Under the pieces are notes generated by a model. That model saw only the letters and a list, made by a program, of their open reading frames with translations, was not told the DNA's origin and made no database searches. A program made the position numbers and the translations under genes. From the NCBI GenBank assembly GCA_017934955.1, contig JAGBIO010000006.1, positions 1 to 64,000 of the forward strand: a stretch of DNA of 64,000 nt, written 5' to 3'. Positions 42,701-49,154 of this stretch are shown in pieces. The stretch is from Clostridia bacterium. Lineage in GTDB: Bacteria > Bacillota > Clostridia > TANB77 > RGIG9151. Position 1 is the first letter of the stretch, and every line of letters begins with the position of its first letter.

Positions 42701-43652
42701 AAGCGGAACACAATATGATTCATACATTAAGAACAACCTTTGGACATATGATGCTATTGCAAAGTTGTGTGGAGAGGATATTTTTGTTCCTTATGAAAAG
42801 TTAACGCAGAATGTTGATGTGAAGACGTATTTACAGCTTTTATCGAAGGTTGTGTATCAATCGGGAGCTTATTCACAGTTAGATCCGAGAAACTTTGAAT
42901 CGTTAGAAGTAACGGTTTATCCGGAATGGAAAGAGGATTACAGTCAAGATTATGAGTTTATCATGTTAGCTTACGGAAATGCTTTTGGCGATAAAGGCGA
43001 ATTGCAAGGAAAGGGAATGTATGAGACATTTTTCTTAGATTATGAAGAGTGGTTAGAAAAACCGATTACTCGTTATGAAATGATGGCGCTTGCTTCTGCT
43101 TTATTTGATTTTTCAGAAACAGAGTGGGCTATAGACGTATCGGAGGCGCCGGAGCGGTTTGTGCCTTATGTGAAGAAGGCGGTTACGAGCGGCTGGTACG
43201 GACCATATCAACAAGATGGAAAGACAGCGACGATTAATCAGTTATATTTAAGCGAAGAAGTGGATATCTTTAATACTTATGCATTCTTAGAAAAAGTTTA
43301 TAGTACCTTAATGAATGATCAGATAAAATATAATGGTTTTATAATGAATTTACAGTTGTATAACGCAATTTATAATAAAGATTGCGAACATAATTATATC
43401 TATGATCTCACGAATTACGTGCATAATACCGGTTCGGTAACGCATACGTTATTGTGCGATAAATGTGGGTATGTATTTGTAAGCGGAACGCATCAGCATT
43501 CTTTTGAGACAAGCTGTCAGGAGTGTGTGGATATTATTTCGCAATATAACAATCCGGATGATACAACAATTAATGATGATGAGGCGGAGCAAGAGTATAA
43601 GGATAGTATGGAAATAGAGGATGCGGAGCTTCCAAAGCCTGCGGAGGATTAA
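39771..43652 (+). CDS. Giant secreted Cys-rich protein (1293 residues)
   Basis: An exported protein of unknown function. Signal peptide (residues 1-23, ending VEAA). Residues about 240-450 contain numerous CxxC and CxxCxxxH clusters (CEPCSQCMICHE, CSEHT) that look like small zinc- or disulfide-stabilised modules. Then come beta-rich repeats (KPGES occurs at two places), a linker of GSG repeats (SGSGNNSGSGINSGSG in parts, about 745-785), a second Ser/Thr/Asn linker (NKTSS repeats, about 870-905), and a C-terminal region with HxxxCxxCG motifs (ICNLCGKQL; LLCDKCGYV). No sortase motif or transmembrane tail. The sigma-28-type promoter and nearby c-di-GMP riboswitch suggest a motility- or attachment-linked surface protein. 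Confidence 0.75.
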   Translation: MRKKFLLLLLMMVPLMVGRVEAAPAFTEGNVATADITLVDACVGICEEAPKDGCLDKFGGVDLRLVGGSSGIPGQIIQGNMESREYFIIDGNMFLCEERWKVSTRGIEGLNYLVYEVATDLSDTKYNRCYSALNSLYAALNTHTDDDPDNDVGNYSEILQDIMDLEDFIAKCDKFRGAFTLCKIKNGDGNIYQTLLKNEFYQAALGDNSAFNLFSINNNDLVAVKSTGGLWKVLSLQDPLKEVKISSFNHYKDDGVTVLICEPCSQCMICHEITAIGECGAGYYLSYGCLNHACLFVQHYVIDSFQGEQEGLICQSQFRVGGSLFCKDHKCQFDGCTAPQDYLTEGVSISGDGILTFNAHGRSNSEGDYSPYCLTHRCKANGCPEAVWMNNSTKQMLTENLDKLSWNFDPNNYCAYHSARCTVCDESMDKSDFDITGQHYCSEHTKVTTQFVDGTEITIETPEGSITGTLKEGITFPLTVTEDTKIFVNGKEYFMPVGEYDVVGIKKATNVQKPAESNEAEIYYTNNTNETEIIKVYHYGRTEVKELKPGESILWEDSIDGYEKLEVQGPPAPEKEVPEFNVPNMGDSLINSADPSFNGLTVKDGILYNNGTKDVEVPITNADGTTGSITLKPGESHSMVEETQKDLVSNKPNPGEVEAIDDSIESIKKELASGTSSMKTLNWPVGEDEYIALTVAKKGEEGSNGEISFYQIKPNESFFLYIKEGMKVTINGNEIPTEPGQYFVAGQKKEENSSGSGNNSGSGINSGSGINSGSGSNSGSGSSSEFYGVKNESGVTVKIYGDSNKVGTTVGAGNSYTSTEKISSIKNDGNEKITVTEKLEDGTTNTTTIDPGKTYVLGGTIESITKAKDDGNGSNKTSSNKTSSNKTPSNTTPTSSPDDSEDESSSSKENKTCTHNSRTIKYNTAAHWTICNLCGKQLTMEAHSYAVNSNQCTGCSYRNTVAEDNGKVVALKKLLNVSGTQYDSYIKNNLWTYDAIAKLCGEDIFVPYEKLTQNVDVKTYLQLLSKVVYQSGAYSQLDPRNFESLEVTVYPEWKEDYSQDYEFIMLAYGNAFGDKGELQGKGMYETFFLDYEEWLEKPITRYEMMALASALFDFSETEWAIDVSEAPERFVPYVKKAVTSGWYGPYQQDGKTATINQLYLSEEVDIFNTYAFLEKVYSTLMNDQIKYNGFIMNLQLYNAIYNKDCEHNYIYDLTNYVHNTGSVTHTLLCDKCGYVFVSGTHQHSFETSCQECVDIISQYNNPDDTTINDDEAEQEYKDSMEIEDAELPKPAED

Positions 43653-43671
43653 ATGAGAATGTAGTGAGAAG

Positions 43672-43702
43672 AAAAAATACCTTTCGGGGTATTTTTTCTT
43701 TT
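43672..43702 (+). terminator. Terminator after giant secreted protein
   Basis: AAAAAATACC/GGTATTTTTT stem, T-rich tail. Confidence 0.85.
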
Positions 43703-43720
43703 TGGGTAATGTCTCAATCA

Positions 43721-43967
43721 TTGTAGGGACAGCATGAATACTGTCCGTACGGGGGAAAGAGAGAAATTAGGACAGCATGAATGCTGTCCGTACAGAGGAA
43801 AGAGAGAAATTAGGACAGCATGAATGCTGTCCGTACAGAGGAAAGAGAGAAATTAGGACAGCATGAATGCTGTCCGTACGGGGGAAAGAGAGAAATTAGG
43901 ACAGCATGAATGCTGTCCGTACGGGGGAAAGAGGAAAATTAGGACACAATGAATTGTGTCCGTACAG
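43721..43967. repeat. Tandem array of six family-A repeats, period 43 bp
   Basis: Hairpin starts at 43727, 43770, 43813, 43856, 43899 and 43942, exactly 43 bp apart, with spacers GAGGAAAGAGAGAAATTA or GGGGAAAGAGAGAAATTA. The sixth unit has switched from GACAGCA to GACACAA arms while keeping the same flanks. Confidence 0.95.
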
Positions 43968-43997
43968 AGGAAAGAGTATGACTTGTAATAAAAATAT

Positions 43998-44024
43998 TAA
44001 CTTTTTTCATTATTTTATCGATAT
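43998..44024 (+). promoter_or_regulatory. Possible sigma-28 promoter
   Basis: TAAC (43998-44001), 15-bp spacer, ATCGATAT (44017-44024): 3/4 and 6/8 matches to a TAAA-N15-GCCGATAT consensus. Start codon 46 bp downstream. Confidence 0.45.
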
Positions 44025-44069
44025 AGATAAGGCAAGAACAAGGATGTTGAAAATGAAGGAGGGATTTTT

Positions 44070-44678
44070 ATGGAAATAGGAAGTATTACAAGTTCGTATT
44101 TGAGTCGTGTGGTGGCAAGCTACGGTTCGAATGCGGAGGAAGAGAAAAAGGCAGTTACTTCTGCTTTAGAAAGTGAGTATGATTCTTATGAGAAGAGTAG
44201 TACGGAGAAGGTAAAAGATTCGTCATATTACGGAGATTATAAGAGTATGGCGGAAAAGATTTTGGGAAAGGATTTGGAGACAGCGATTCATAATACAAAA
44301 AGAATGATTTATGGATTGAGCAGTGTTTTAATGAATCCGGATTCTGCGGATACCATGACGAATTATTATGATTCCGCGAGTGTTATTAAGCAAGTTTCCG
44401 ACAACAGTTTGGAAAATTTGTTAGGAAGCGTTTCTTCGAAAGAGGAAAAACTTGAAGGAGTGAAGGTGCCGGAGGATGCAAAAGATTCGAGCGGTGCGCA
44501 AGATGCTTCGGATGAGGAAGATAGCGAGACGGAGACCAAGATTGTAACGAGAAATGGCGTGAGATATTTAGAAACAACAACGACATACAGCGATGGAAGA
44601 ACATCGGTTGAAACGAGACCGTTGGACGGTTATACCGGCAAAGAATCCGGCGTAAATGATTTGATAGCAATGTTATAG
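44070..44678 (+). CDS. Uncharacterised 202-residue protein, possibly late-flagellar
   Basis: A hydrophilic protein without signal peptide, rich in Ser, Glu and Asp. N-terminal half is probably helical (EEEKKAVTSALESEYDSYEKS; MAEKILGKDLETAIHNTKRMIYGL), the middle acidic and disordered, and the end TKIVTRNGVRYLETTTTYSDGRTSVETRPLDGYTG (in parts) beta-like. ATG 44070 has AAGGAGGG 7 bp upstream. The possible sigma-28 promoter and single-gene layout (terminator at 44700) suggest a flagellum-associated role, but no family is recognised. Confidence 0.65.
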   Translation: MEIGSITSSYLSRVVASYGSNAEEEKKAVTSALESEYDSYEKSSTEKVKDSSYYGDYKSMAEKILGKDLETAIHNTKRMIYGLSSVLMNPDSADTMTNYYDSASVIKQVSDNSLENLLGSVSSKEEKLEGVKVPEDAKDSSGAQDASDEEDSETETKIVTRNGVRYLETTTTYSDGRTSVETRPLDGYTGKESGVNDLIAML

Positions 44679-44699
44679 AGAAAAAGAGTTGTAAAAAGT

Positions 44700-44739
44700 T
44701 GAAAAATCGTTGTAGGCGCAGAGCTTACAACGATTTTTT
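44700..44739. terminator. Bidirectional terminator
   Basis: AAAAATCGTTGTA/TACAACGATTTTT arms between convergent genes. Confidence 0.88.
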
Positions 44740-44745
44740 CGTTCT

Positions 44746-45546
44746 TTATGTGTGAGAGTTTTTAATAGAAGTGGTTCCGGTAGGAAATTCTCTTAAGCGG
44801 TTTGAGATGGTAGAGATGAATTCGGAGTTGGTGAGATTTTTTTGCAAATTATTTCCGAATAAGATGGAAAAGAGTTCGGTGTGGGTGTTTTCGCAGGAGT
44901 TTTTTACTAAGTTTCGGATGGAGTGTTCTACGGAAGTGGAAGTTGTTTTGAATTCCTTTGCGATTTCGGGATAAAGTTGTTTGGTGATTCCGTCAAGTAG
45001 GGTGATGTCTTTGGTGCATTTTGTTAATGCGGATTTTACATATTTGTAACCTTTTACGCTGGAGGGAATTCCGAGTTTATATAAAAGATTTGATACTGAG
45101 TAATCAATGCCGTTTGTGACTTTTTCTTTTGTTTCTGCTTTTTGTGGTTTGGGTTGTGCTTCAGAATCTGTTAGAAGAATTTGTTTGATTCGATTGAGTG
45201 CGTATTTCGGGTCAAACGGAGTTAGTATAAAGTAGCTGATATCGTGATGAAATGCTTGGGAGACGATCGTTTCGTTTCCGGAGGCGGTGACGATGATGAA
45301 TTTCGGAATTTTCTGTAAGGAGTGTGTGTTTTTTATTTTTTCAATAAGATAAAAACTGTTGAAGTCAGCAATTGTAATATCCATAAGGACAAGGTCCGGC
45401 TGTTTGGCACAGATTAGATGATAGGCGTCGTACGGATTGGTTGCGCTTCCGGAAAGTGAAAAGTCATTATCGGTGAGTAGGATTGAAGAAAGTGCTTTGA
45501 TGTAGCTTTTACTGTGGTTAATAATTGCAAATTTAATTGGATTCAT
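44746..45546 (-). CDS. Spo0A-like response regulator with degenerate receiver
   Basis: A 266-residue homologue of Spo0A. The C-terminal DNA-binding domain is clear: LLYKLGIPSSVKGYKYVKSAL, ITKQLYPEIAKEFKTT, SVEHSIRN and LTNSEFISTISNRLR align with the Spo0A effector domain. In the receiver, the phospho-acceptor Asp is kept at residue 56 (LVLMD56), but the acidic pair at 10-11 is Asn-His, and the invariant Lys109 is Thr (FILTPFD). Mg2+-dependent phosphorylation is therefore doubtful. The recognition helix also differs (TSVEHSIRNLV where Spo0A has SRVERAIRHAI). It may be a phosphorylation-independent regulator derived from Spo0A. ATG behind AGGGGGG. A weak sigma-28-like TAAG-N15-TCCGAAAA lies upstream on the minus strand. 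Confidence 0.82.
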   Translation of the reverse strand: MNPIKFAIINHSKSYIKALSSILLTDNDFSLSGSATNPYDAYHLICAKQPDLVLMDITIADFNSFYLIEKIKNTHSLQKIPKFIIVTASGNETIVSQAFHHDISYFILTPFDPKYALNRIKQILLTDSEAQPKPQKAETKEKVTNGIDYSVSNLLYKLGIPSSVKGYKYVKSALTKCTKDITLLDGITKQLYPEIAKEFKTTSTSVEHSIRNLVKNSCENTHTELFSILFGNNLQKNLTNSEFISTISNRLREFPTGTTSIKNSHT

Positions 45547-45668
45547 ATATATCCCCCCTAATGAAATATTCCTAATTTTTTCGGAAAATTCGAAAAAGAA
45601 CTTAACGACTTGATTAAAATTAATTAAAAAATATGGATTGTTTTTGAGATTTCAAAATAGAATGAAAC

Positions 45669-45860
45669 GGGACGTTGAGGACGCCGTCCCCTACAATCAT
45701 TTATTATGACAATTTGAAATAATAAAATAAAACGGGACGTCGAGGACGCCGTCCCCTACAATCATTTATTTTGACATTTTGAAATAATAAAATAAAACGG
45801 GACGTCGAGGACGCCGTCTCCTACAATCATTTATTTTGACATTTTGAAATAATAGTATAA
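45669..45860. repeat. Tandem array of three family-B units, period 65 bp
   Basis: Units begin at 45669, 45734 and 45799 with GGGACG(T/T/T)(T/C/C)GAGGACGCC; each carries the hairpin plus the AT-rich spacer ATCATTTATT...AATAAAATAAAAC. First and third copies have single-base changes in the arms. Confidence 0.93.
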
Positions 45861-45910
45861 AATATATAGGAATGTTTCAAGCTATGAGAATTCTTTCAAT
45901 GGGGGAGTTT

Positions 45911-47071
45911 ATGAAAAAGAGGTTGAATGCTTTAGGGATTGTTTTGATTTTGATTTTTTCTTTTATGATTCGTTATTATGCGATTCATCATTATGAGTAT
46001 ATATTGACCTATGATGCGTTAAATTATCATAACATGGCAAAGCAGTTTCTTTCGGATGGAATTTTGGGATATAAGGCAGATTTCCCTTCCGGGGAACCGA
46101 ATGCGTATATTACACCGGGGTATCCGTTATTTTTGGCGGCGATTTATGCGGTATCGCCGGATGAGAATGCAGGAATTTATCATGTGAAGATTGTGCAGGC
46201 GTTTTTGGGGACTTTGACGGCACTGATTGCTTATTTTATTGCGAAGCGATTGGGAGGCGGGCTTGCGGGGTGGATTGCGTTGATTTTAATGGCGATCTAT
46301 CCTACTTATATTGTGATGCCTTTATTTTTATTAACGGAACCGTTGTATACGTTTTTGTTTTTGGGGTACGTGTATTTACAGCTTGTGTCTTTTGAAAAGA
46401 AGAAGCCGTTTTTGTATTTGTTGACGGGATTGCTCTTTGGATTGGCGGTAATGGTGAGACCGGGTGTGTTTTTTGCAGCATTTTTTATTTATTTGTTTTA
46501 TTGTCTTGCTTATAAAGAAAAAGGAAAGTTTAAGAATGTGGCGGCTTTTTTTGCCGGCTTGTTGATTGTTATGGTACCTTGGTGGATTCGAAATTGTATG
46601 GTCTTAAATGAGTTTATTCTACTGTGTACGCAGGGCGGAAATCCTTTGTTGGGTGGCGCATATCCGCCGGAATTGGCTCCTAAACGCTATCCGCAGGAGA
46701 ATCAATTTGAGGAAGGAATTCATGTGATTGTGAATGGGTTTAAGACGCAGTTTAGTGAGTATATTGCTTGGTTTACGCTTGGAAAGATGGAAAGGATTTT
46801 TAGGGAAATTTATTTGTTATATATTATTCCGCAGTTGAAATATGTTTGGTTTACGCATGGATTGATTCTTTCCGGCGGAGTGATGGGGCTTGTGTATGGA
46901 TGTTTTCATAAGAAAACAGGGTTTATTGCACTTTTGGCAATTCTTCTTACGGTATTTCATTTGTTTGTGATACCGGAAAATCGTTATGCGTATGCGATTT
47001 TGCCGTTGTTTATAATTCTGTTTGGTTGTTTGATGAGTGCGGCGGTAAAGGAAGGGAAGGGGAAATTATAA
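45911..47071 (+). CDS. GT39/ArnT-like membrane glycosyltransferase
   Basis: A 386-residue polytopic membrane protein with about ten hydrophobic segments. The first extracytoplasmic loop carries YDALNYHNMAKQFLSDG (about 37-53), with the acidic residue typical of catalytic loops of protein O-mannosyltransferase/ArnT-type (GT-C) enzymes, and TPGYPLFLAAIYAV follows. Such enzymes use polyprenyl-phosphate sugars to modify cell-wall or lipid targets outside the membrane. ATG 45911 with GGGGGAG upstream; earlier in-frame codons lack a site. Donor and acceptor unknown. Confidence 0.75.
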   Translation: MKKRLNALGIVLILIFSFMIRYYAIHHYEYILTYDALNYHNMAKQFLSDGILGYKADFPSGEPNAYITPGYPLFLAAIYAVSPDENAGIYHVKIVQAFLGTLTALIAYFIAKRLGGGLAGWIALILMAIYPTYIVMPLFLLTEPLYTFLFLGYVYLQLVSFEKKKPFLYLLTGLLFGLAVMVRPGVFFAAFFIYLFYCLAYKEKGKFKNVAAFFAGLLIVMVPWWIRNCMVLNEFILLCTQGGNPLLGGAYPPELAPKRYPQENQFEEGIHVIVNGFKTQFSEYIAWFTLGKMERIFREIYLLYIIPQLKYVWFTHGLILSGGVMGLVYGCFHKKTGFIALLAILLTVFHLFVIPENRYAYAILPLFIILFGCLMSAAVKEGKGKL

Positions 47072-47095
47072 ATTACAATCATTTACAGGAAAATA

Positions 47096-47124
47096 TTGTA
47101 ATTTTGCATTTTGTGTGATAGAAT
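47096..47124 (+). promoter_or_regulatory. Promoter of the small hydrophobic peptide gene
   Basis: TTGTAA (47096-47101), 17-bp spacer, TAGAAT (47119-47124). Confidence 0.65.
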
Positions 47125-47167
47125 CATCTTGTCCGTAAGGATAATCTTCAATGAGGGGGTGATTCTT

Positions 47168-47239
47168 ATGCGATTTATGCTTAAATTGAGCATAATGATA
47201 GTGCTTTTCTTTTTATTACTTACAAGTACATGCCAATAA
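47168..47239 (+). CDS. Small hydrophobic peptide, candidate type I toxin
   Basis: A 23-residue peptide, MRFMLKLSIMIVLFFLLLTSTCQ (shown here in two parts: MRFMLKLSIMIV then LFFLLLTSTCQ), with basic N-terminus and one membrane-spanning hydrophobic core. Ribosome binding site AGGGGGTGATT 3-13 bp upstream, promoter at 47096, terminator 12 bp after the stop. A strong promoter on the opposite strand (47339-47367) drives an RNA that ends at the same bidirectional hairpin. This matches the layout of par/Fst-type type I toxin-antitoxin loci. The peptide itself is not similar to Fst. Toxicity is inferred. Confidence 0.6.
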   Translation: MRFMLKLSIMIVLFFLLLTSTCQ

Positions 47240-47250
47240 TGAAAGGCACG

Positions 47251-47282
47251 AAAAAAGGAGGTGGGCAATCACCTCCTTTTTT
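47251..47282. terminator. Bidirectional terminator shared by toxin mRNA and antisense RNA
   Basis: 13-bp arms AAAAAAGGAGGTG/CACCTCCTTTTTT with a 6-nt loop; T6 on either strand. The 3' arm region AATCACCTCC (47267-47276) is also complementary to the peptide's ribosome binding site GGGGGTGATT (47155-47164) with one G-U pair. Confidence 0.9.
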
Positions 47283-47332
47283 CTGTCCGTATAAAACGCG
47301 ACTATGCTTAAATTAAATAAGCTTTTCAGCTC
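47251..47332 (-). ncRNA. Candidate antisense antitoxin RNA
   Basis: About 80 nt, from the minus-strand promoter to the shared terminator. Its template contains two direct repeats of the toxin transcript: TGTCCGTA (47284-47291, also at 47130-47137 in the toxin 5' UTR) and TATGCTTAAATT (47303-47314, also at 47176-47187 in the toxin coding start), each preceded in the second case by GCGA. The RNA can thus pair with toxin mRNA at three places: the two repeats and the terminator. Confidence 0.6.
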
Positions 47333-47338
47333 ATTTTT

Positions 47339-47367
47339 ATGATACAGGAAATTCTTAGATTTGTCAA
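47339..47367 (-). promoter_or_regulatory. Promoter of the antisense RNA
   Basis: Minus strand TTGACA (47367-47362), 17-bp spacer, TATCAT (47344-47339). Confidence 0.8.
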
Positions 47368-47390
47368 TATGTTTTCCTAATTTTTACCAT

Positions 47391-47701
47391 TGACAGGTCA
47401 GACTAAAATTGTTGCAATTATATCGGGACGTCGAGGACGCCGTCCCCTACAATGATTCTGCAATTCTTGTAGGGACACAATTTATTGTGTCCGGGAAATA
47501 GGCAGATATTAGAATTAGGACACAATAAATTGTGTCCCTACAAAAGATTGAGAAAAAAGTACATGTCAATAATGAAAGGCACAAACACTGTAGGGACAGC
47601 ATTTATGCTGTCCACAGAAAAGGCAGAAAAGCAGGACAGCATGAATGCTGTCCGTACAATGATTGTGCCATCATTGTAAAAAATATAGTCTGACCTGTAA
47701 C
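47391..47701. mobile_element. Full-length MITE-like composite (311 bp)
   Basis: Ends TGACAGGTCAGACTA (47391) and AGTCTGACCTGTAAC (to 47701) are matching terminal inverted repeats. Inside, in order: family-B hairpin (about 47424-47449), two GACACAA hairpins facing each other (about 47469-47492 and 47518-47542), GGCACAAACACTG, then two GACAGCA hairpins facing each other (about 47590-47613 and 47634-47657), and GATTGTGCC. It is the most complete example of the nested structure. No transposase. Confidence 0.8.
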
Positions 47702-47730
47702 AGTACGAACGAAAACATTTTAATATCGGA

Positions 47731-47759
47731 TTGACATTTTAGGAATAAAATTATATAGT
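47731..47759 (+). promoter_or_regulatory. Sigma-A promoter of minD
   Basis: TTGACA (47731-47736), 17-bp spacer, TATAGT (47754-47759), leaving a 115-nt leader. A GCTCCGCAAGAA string at 47808-47819 resembles the start of the family-D core. Confidence 0.8.
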
Positions 47760-47879
47760 TAAGATATGAATTTCAATGTATCAATTCGGGATTGGTATGT
47801 TGAAAATGCTCCGCAAGAATGCGTGTTTGACGTGTTCGTATTACATCGATAGTGATTTTCATTTTTAGGAGGTTCATTC

Positions 47880-48671
47880 ATGGGAGAAGTAATTGTAATT
47901 ACATCCGGAAAGGGTGGAGTCGGAAAAACGACATCGACAGCCAATATCGGGACCGGACTTGCTTTACAGGGAAAGAAAGTTGCGTTATTGGATACAGATA
48001 TAGGGCTTAGAAATCTTGATGTGGTAATGGGTTTGGAAAACCGAATTGTTTATGATTTGGTGGATGTGGTAGAAGGAAATTGTAAGATTAAGCAGGCTTT
48101 GATTAAAGATAAGCGTTATGAAGGTTTGTTTTTATTACCGGCAGCCCAGACAAAGGATAAGAATGCAGTAAAGCCGGATCAGATGAAGAAACTTTGCGCA
48201 GAGTTGAAGAAGGATTTTGATTATATTATTGTGGATTGTCCTGCCGGAATCGAGCAAGGTTTTAAAAATGCAATTTCCGGTGCGGATCGTGCGATTGTAG
48301 TTACCACGCCGGAGGTTTCTGCGGTAAGAGATGCGGATCGTATTATCGGCTTATTAGAGGCGAATGAGATAAAGGAACCGAGACTTTTATTAAATCGTGT
48401 AAGAGAAGATATGGTAAAACGTGGCGATATGATGAGTACCGATGATGTTTTGGAAATCTTGGCGATTGACTTAATCGGAGTTGTTCCGGACGATCAGAGT
48501 ATTATCGTGGCAACGAATAAAGGGGAGCCGGCGGTGACGGATGAAAAATCGCATGCGGGACATGCTTATCGAAACATTGTTAGAAGGATTATGGGAGAAG
48601 ATGTTCCTTTTGAGGATTATAGGAAAAAGAGTTTTGTGGATAAGATTAAGAGTTTACTAACGAGAAAATAA
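47880..48671 (+). CDS. minD: Septum site-determining ATPase MinD
   Basis: 263-residue membrane-associated ATPase that, with MinE and MinC, keeps the division ring at mid-cell. Deviant Walker A KGGVGKTT (residues 11-18), DTDIGLRNLD switch I, and VDCPAGIEQGF; C-terminal amphipathic membrane-targeting helix (FVDKIKSLLTRK). ATG 47880 behind AGGAGGTTC. minE follows 36 bp later; minC is not in the window. Confidence 0.96.
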   Translation: MGEVIVITSGKGGVGKTTSTANIGTGLALQGKKVALLDTDIGLRNLDVVMGLENRIVYDLVDVVEGNCKIKQALIKDKRYEGLFLLPAAQTKDKNAVKPDQMKKLCAELKKDFDYIIVDCPAGIEQGFKNAISGADRAIVVTTPEVSAVRDADRIIGLLEANEIKEPRLLLNRVREDMVKRGDMMSTDDVLEILAIDLIGVVPDDQSIIVATNKGEPAVTDEKSHAGHAYRNIVRRIMGEDVPFEDYRKKSFVDKIKSLLTRK

Positions 48672-48707
48672 GATGCGACAACTGTCGTACTGAAGGGAGC
48701 GGTTTCA

Positions 48708-49094
48708 GTGTTTGAAAATATTTTTAAGTTTTTCAATAATAAAAAAGAAGAAAATTCAAAGGATTTGGCGAAAGAAAGACTAAAATTGGTATTGATTCAC
48801 GATAAGGCAAATGTTTCCCCTCAATTTTTAGAGATGGTGAAGGGCGAGATTATTAAGGTAATTAAGCAGTATATGGAAATTGATGAAGATTCTTTGGATA
48901 TTCAATTGACGAAGACAAAGAGTGATGCCGGGGATAGAATTGTGCCCGCTCTTGTGGCGAATATTCCGATTTTGAATGTAAAAACAACGGAGAGCAAAAA
49001 AGAGGAGCCGGTGAAAAAGGTAGAGACAGAAAAAGCCGAAGAAGAGGAAGAGAAGAAAGTGAAGACGGCTTCAAAAAAGGCAGTAAAGAAATAA
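48708..49094 (+). CDS. minE: Cell-division topological factor MinE with extra charged tail
   Basis: 128-residue protein. Residues 1-90 are standard MinE: N-terminal anti-MinCD helix (FENIFKFFNNKKEENSKDLAKERLKLVL in parts) and a topological-specificity domain (EIIKVIKQYMEIDEDSLDIQL). Residues about 93-128 are an added Lys/Glu-rich tail (EEPVKKVETEKAEEEEEKK in parts) not found in the roughly 90-residue canonical protein. GTG start at 48708 with AAGGGAGCGG upstream. Confidence 0.93.
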   Translation: MFENIFKFFNNKKEENSKDLAKERLKLVLIHDKANVSPQFLEMVKGEIIKVIKQYMEIDEDSLDIQLTKTKSDAGDRIVPALVANIPILNVKTTESKKEEPVKKVETEKAEEEEEKKVKTASKKAVKK

Positions 49095-49154
49095 TTCGTA
49101 AAAGACGGGATTTCCAAATGAAAGCTTGGAGTCCTTTTCTTTTTAAGGGGGAAA

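Noticed and set aside
43721-43967. CRISPR array
   Set aside because: The spacing is regular but the spacers are identical, repeats are short palindromes found elsewhere singly, and there are no cas genes.
47806-47830. Fourth family-D copy upstream of minD
   Set aside because: Only about 12 bases (GCTCCGCAAGAA) match the D core and the remaining structure is missing.
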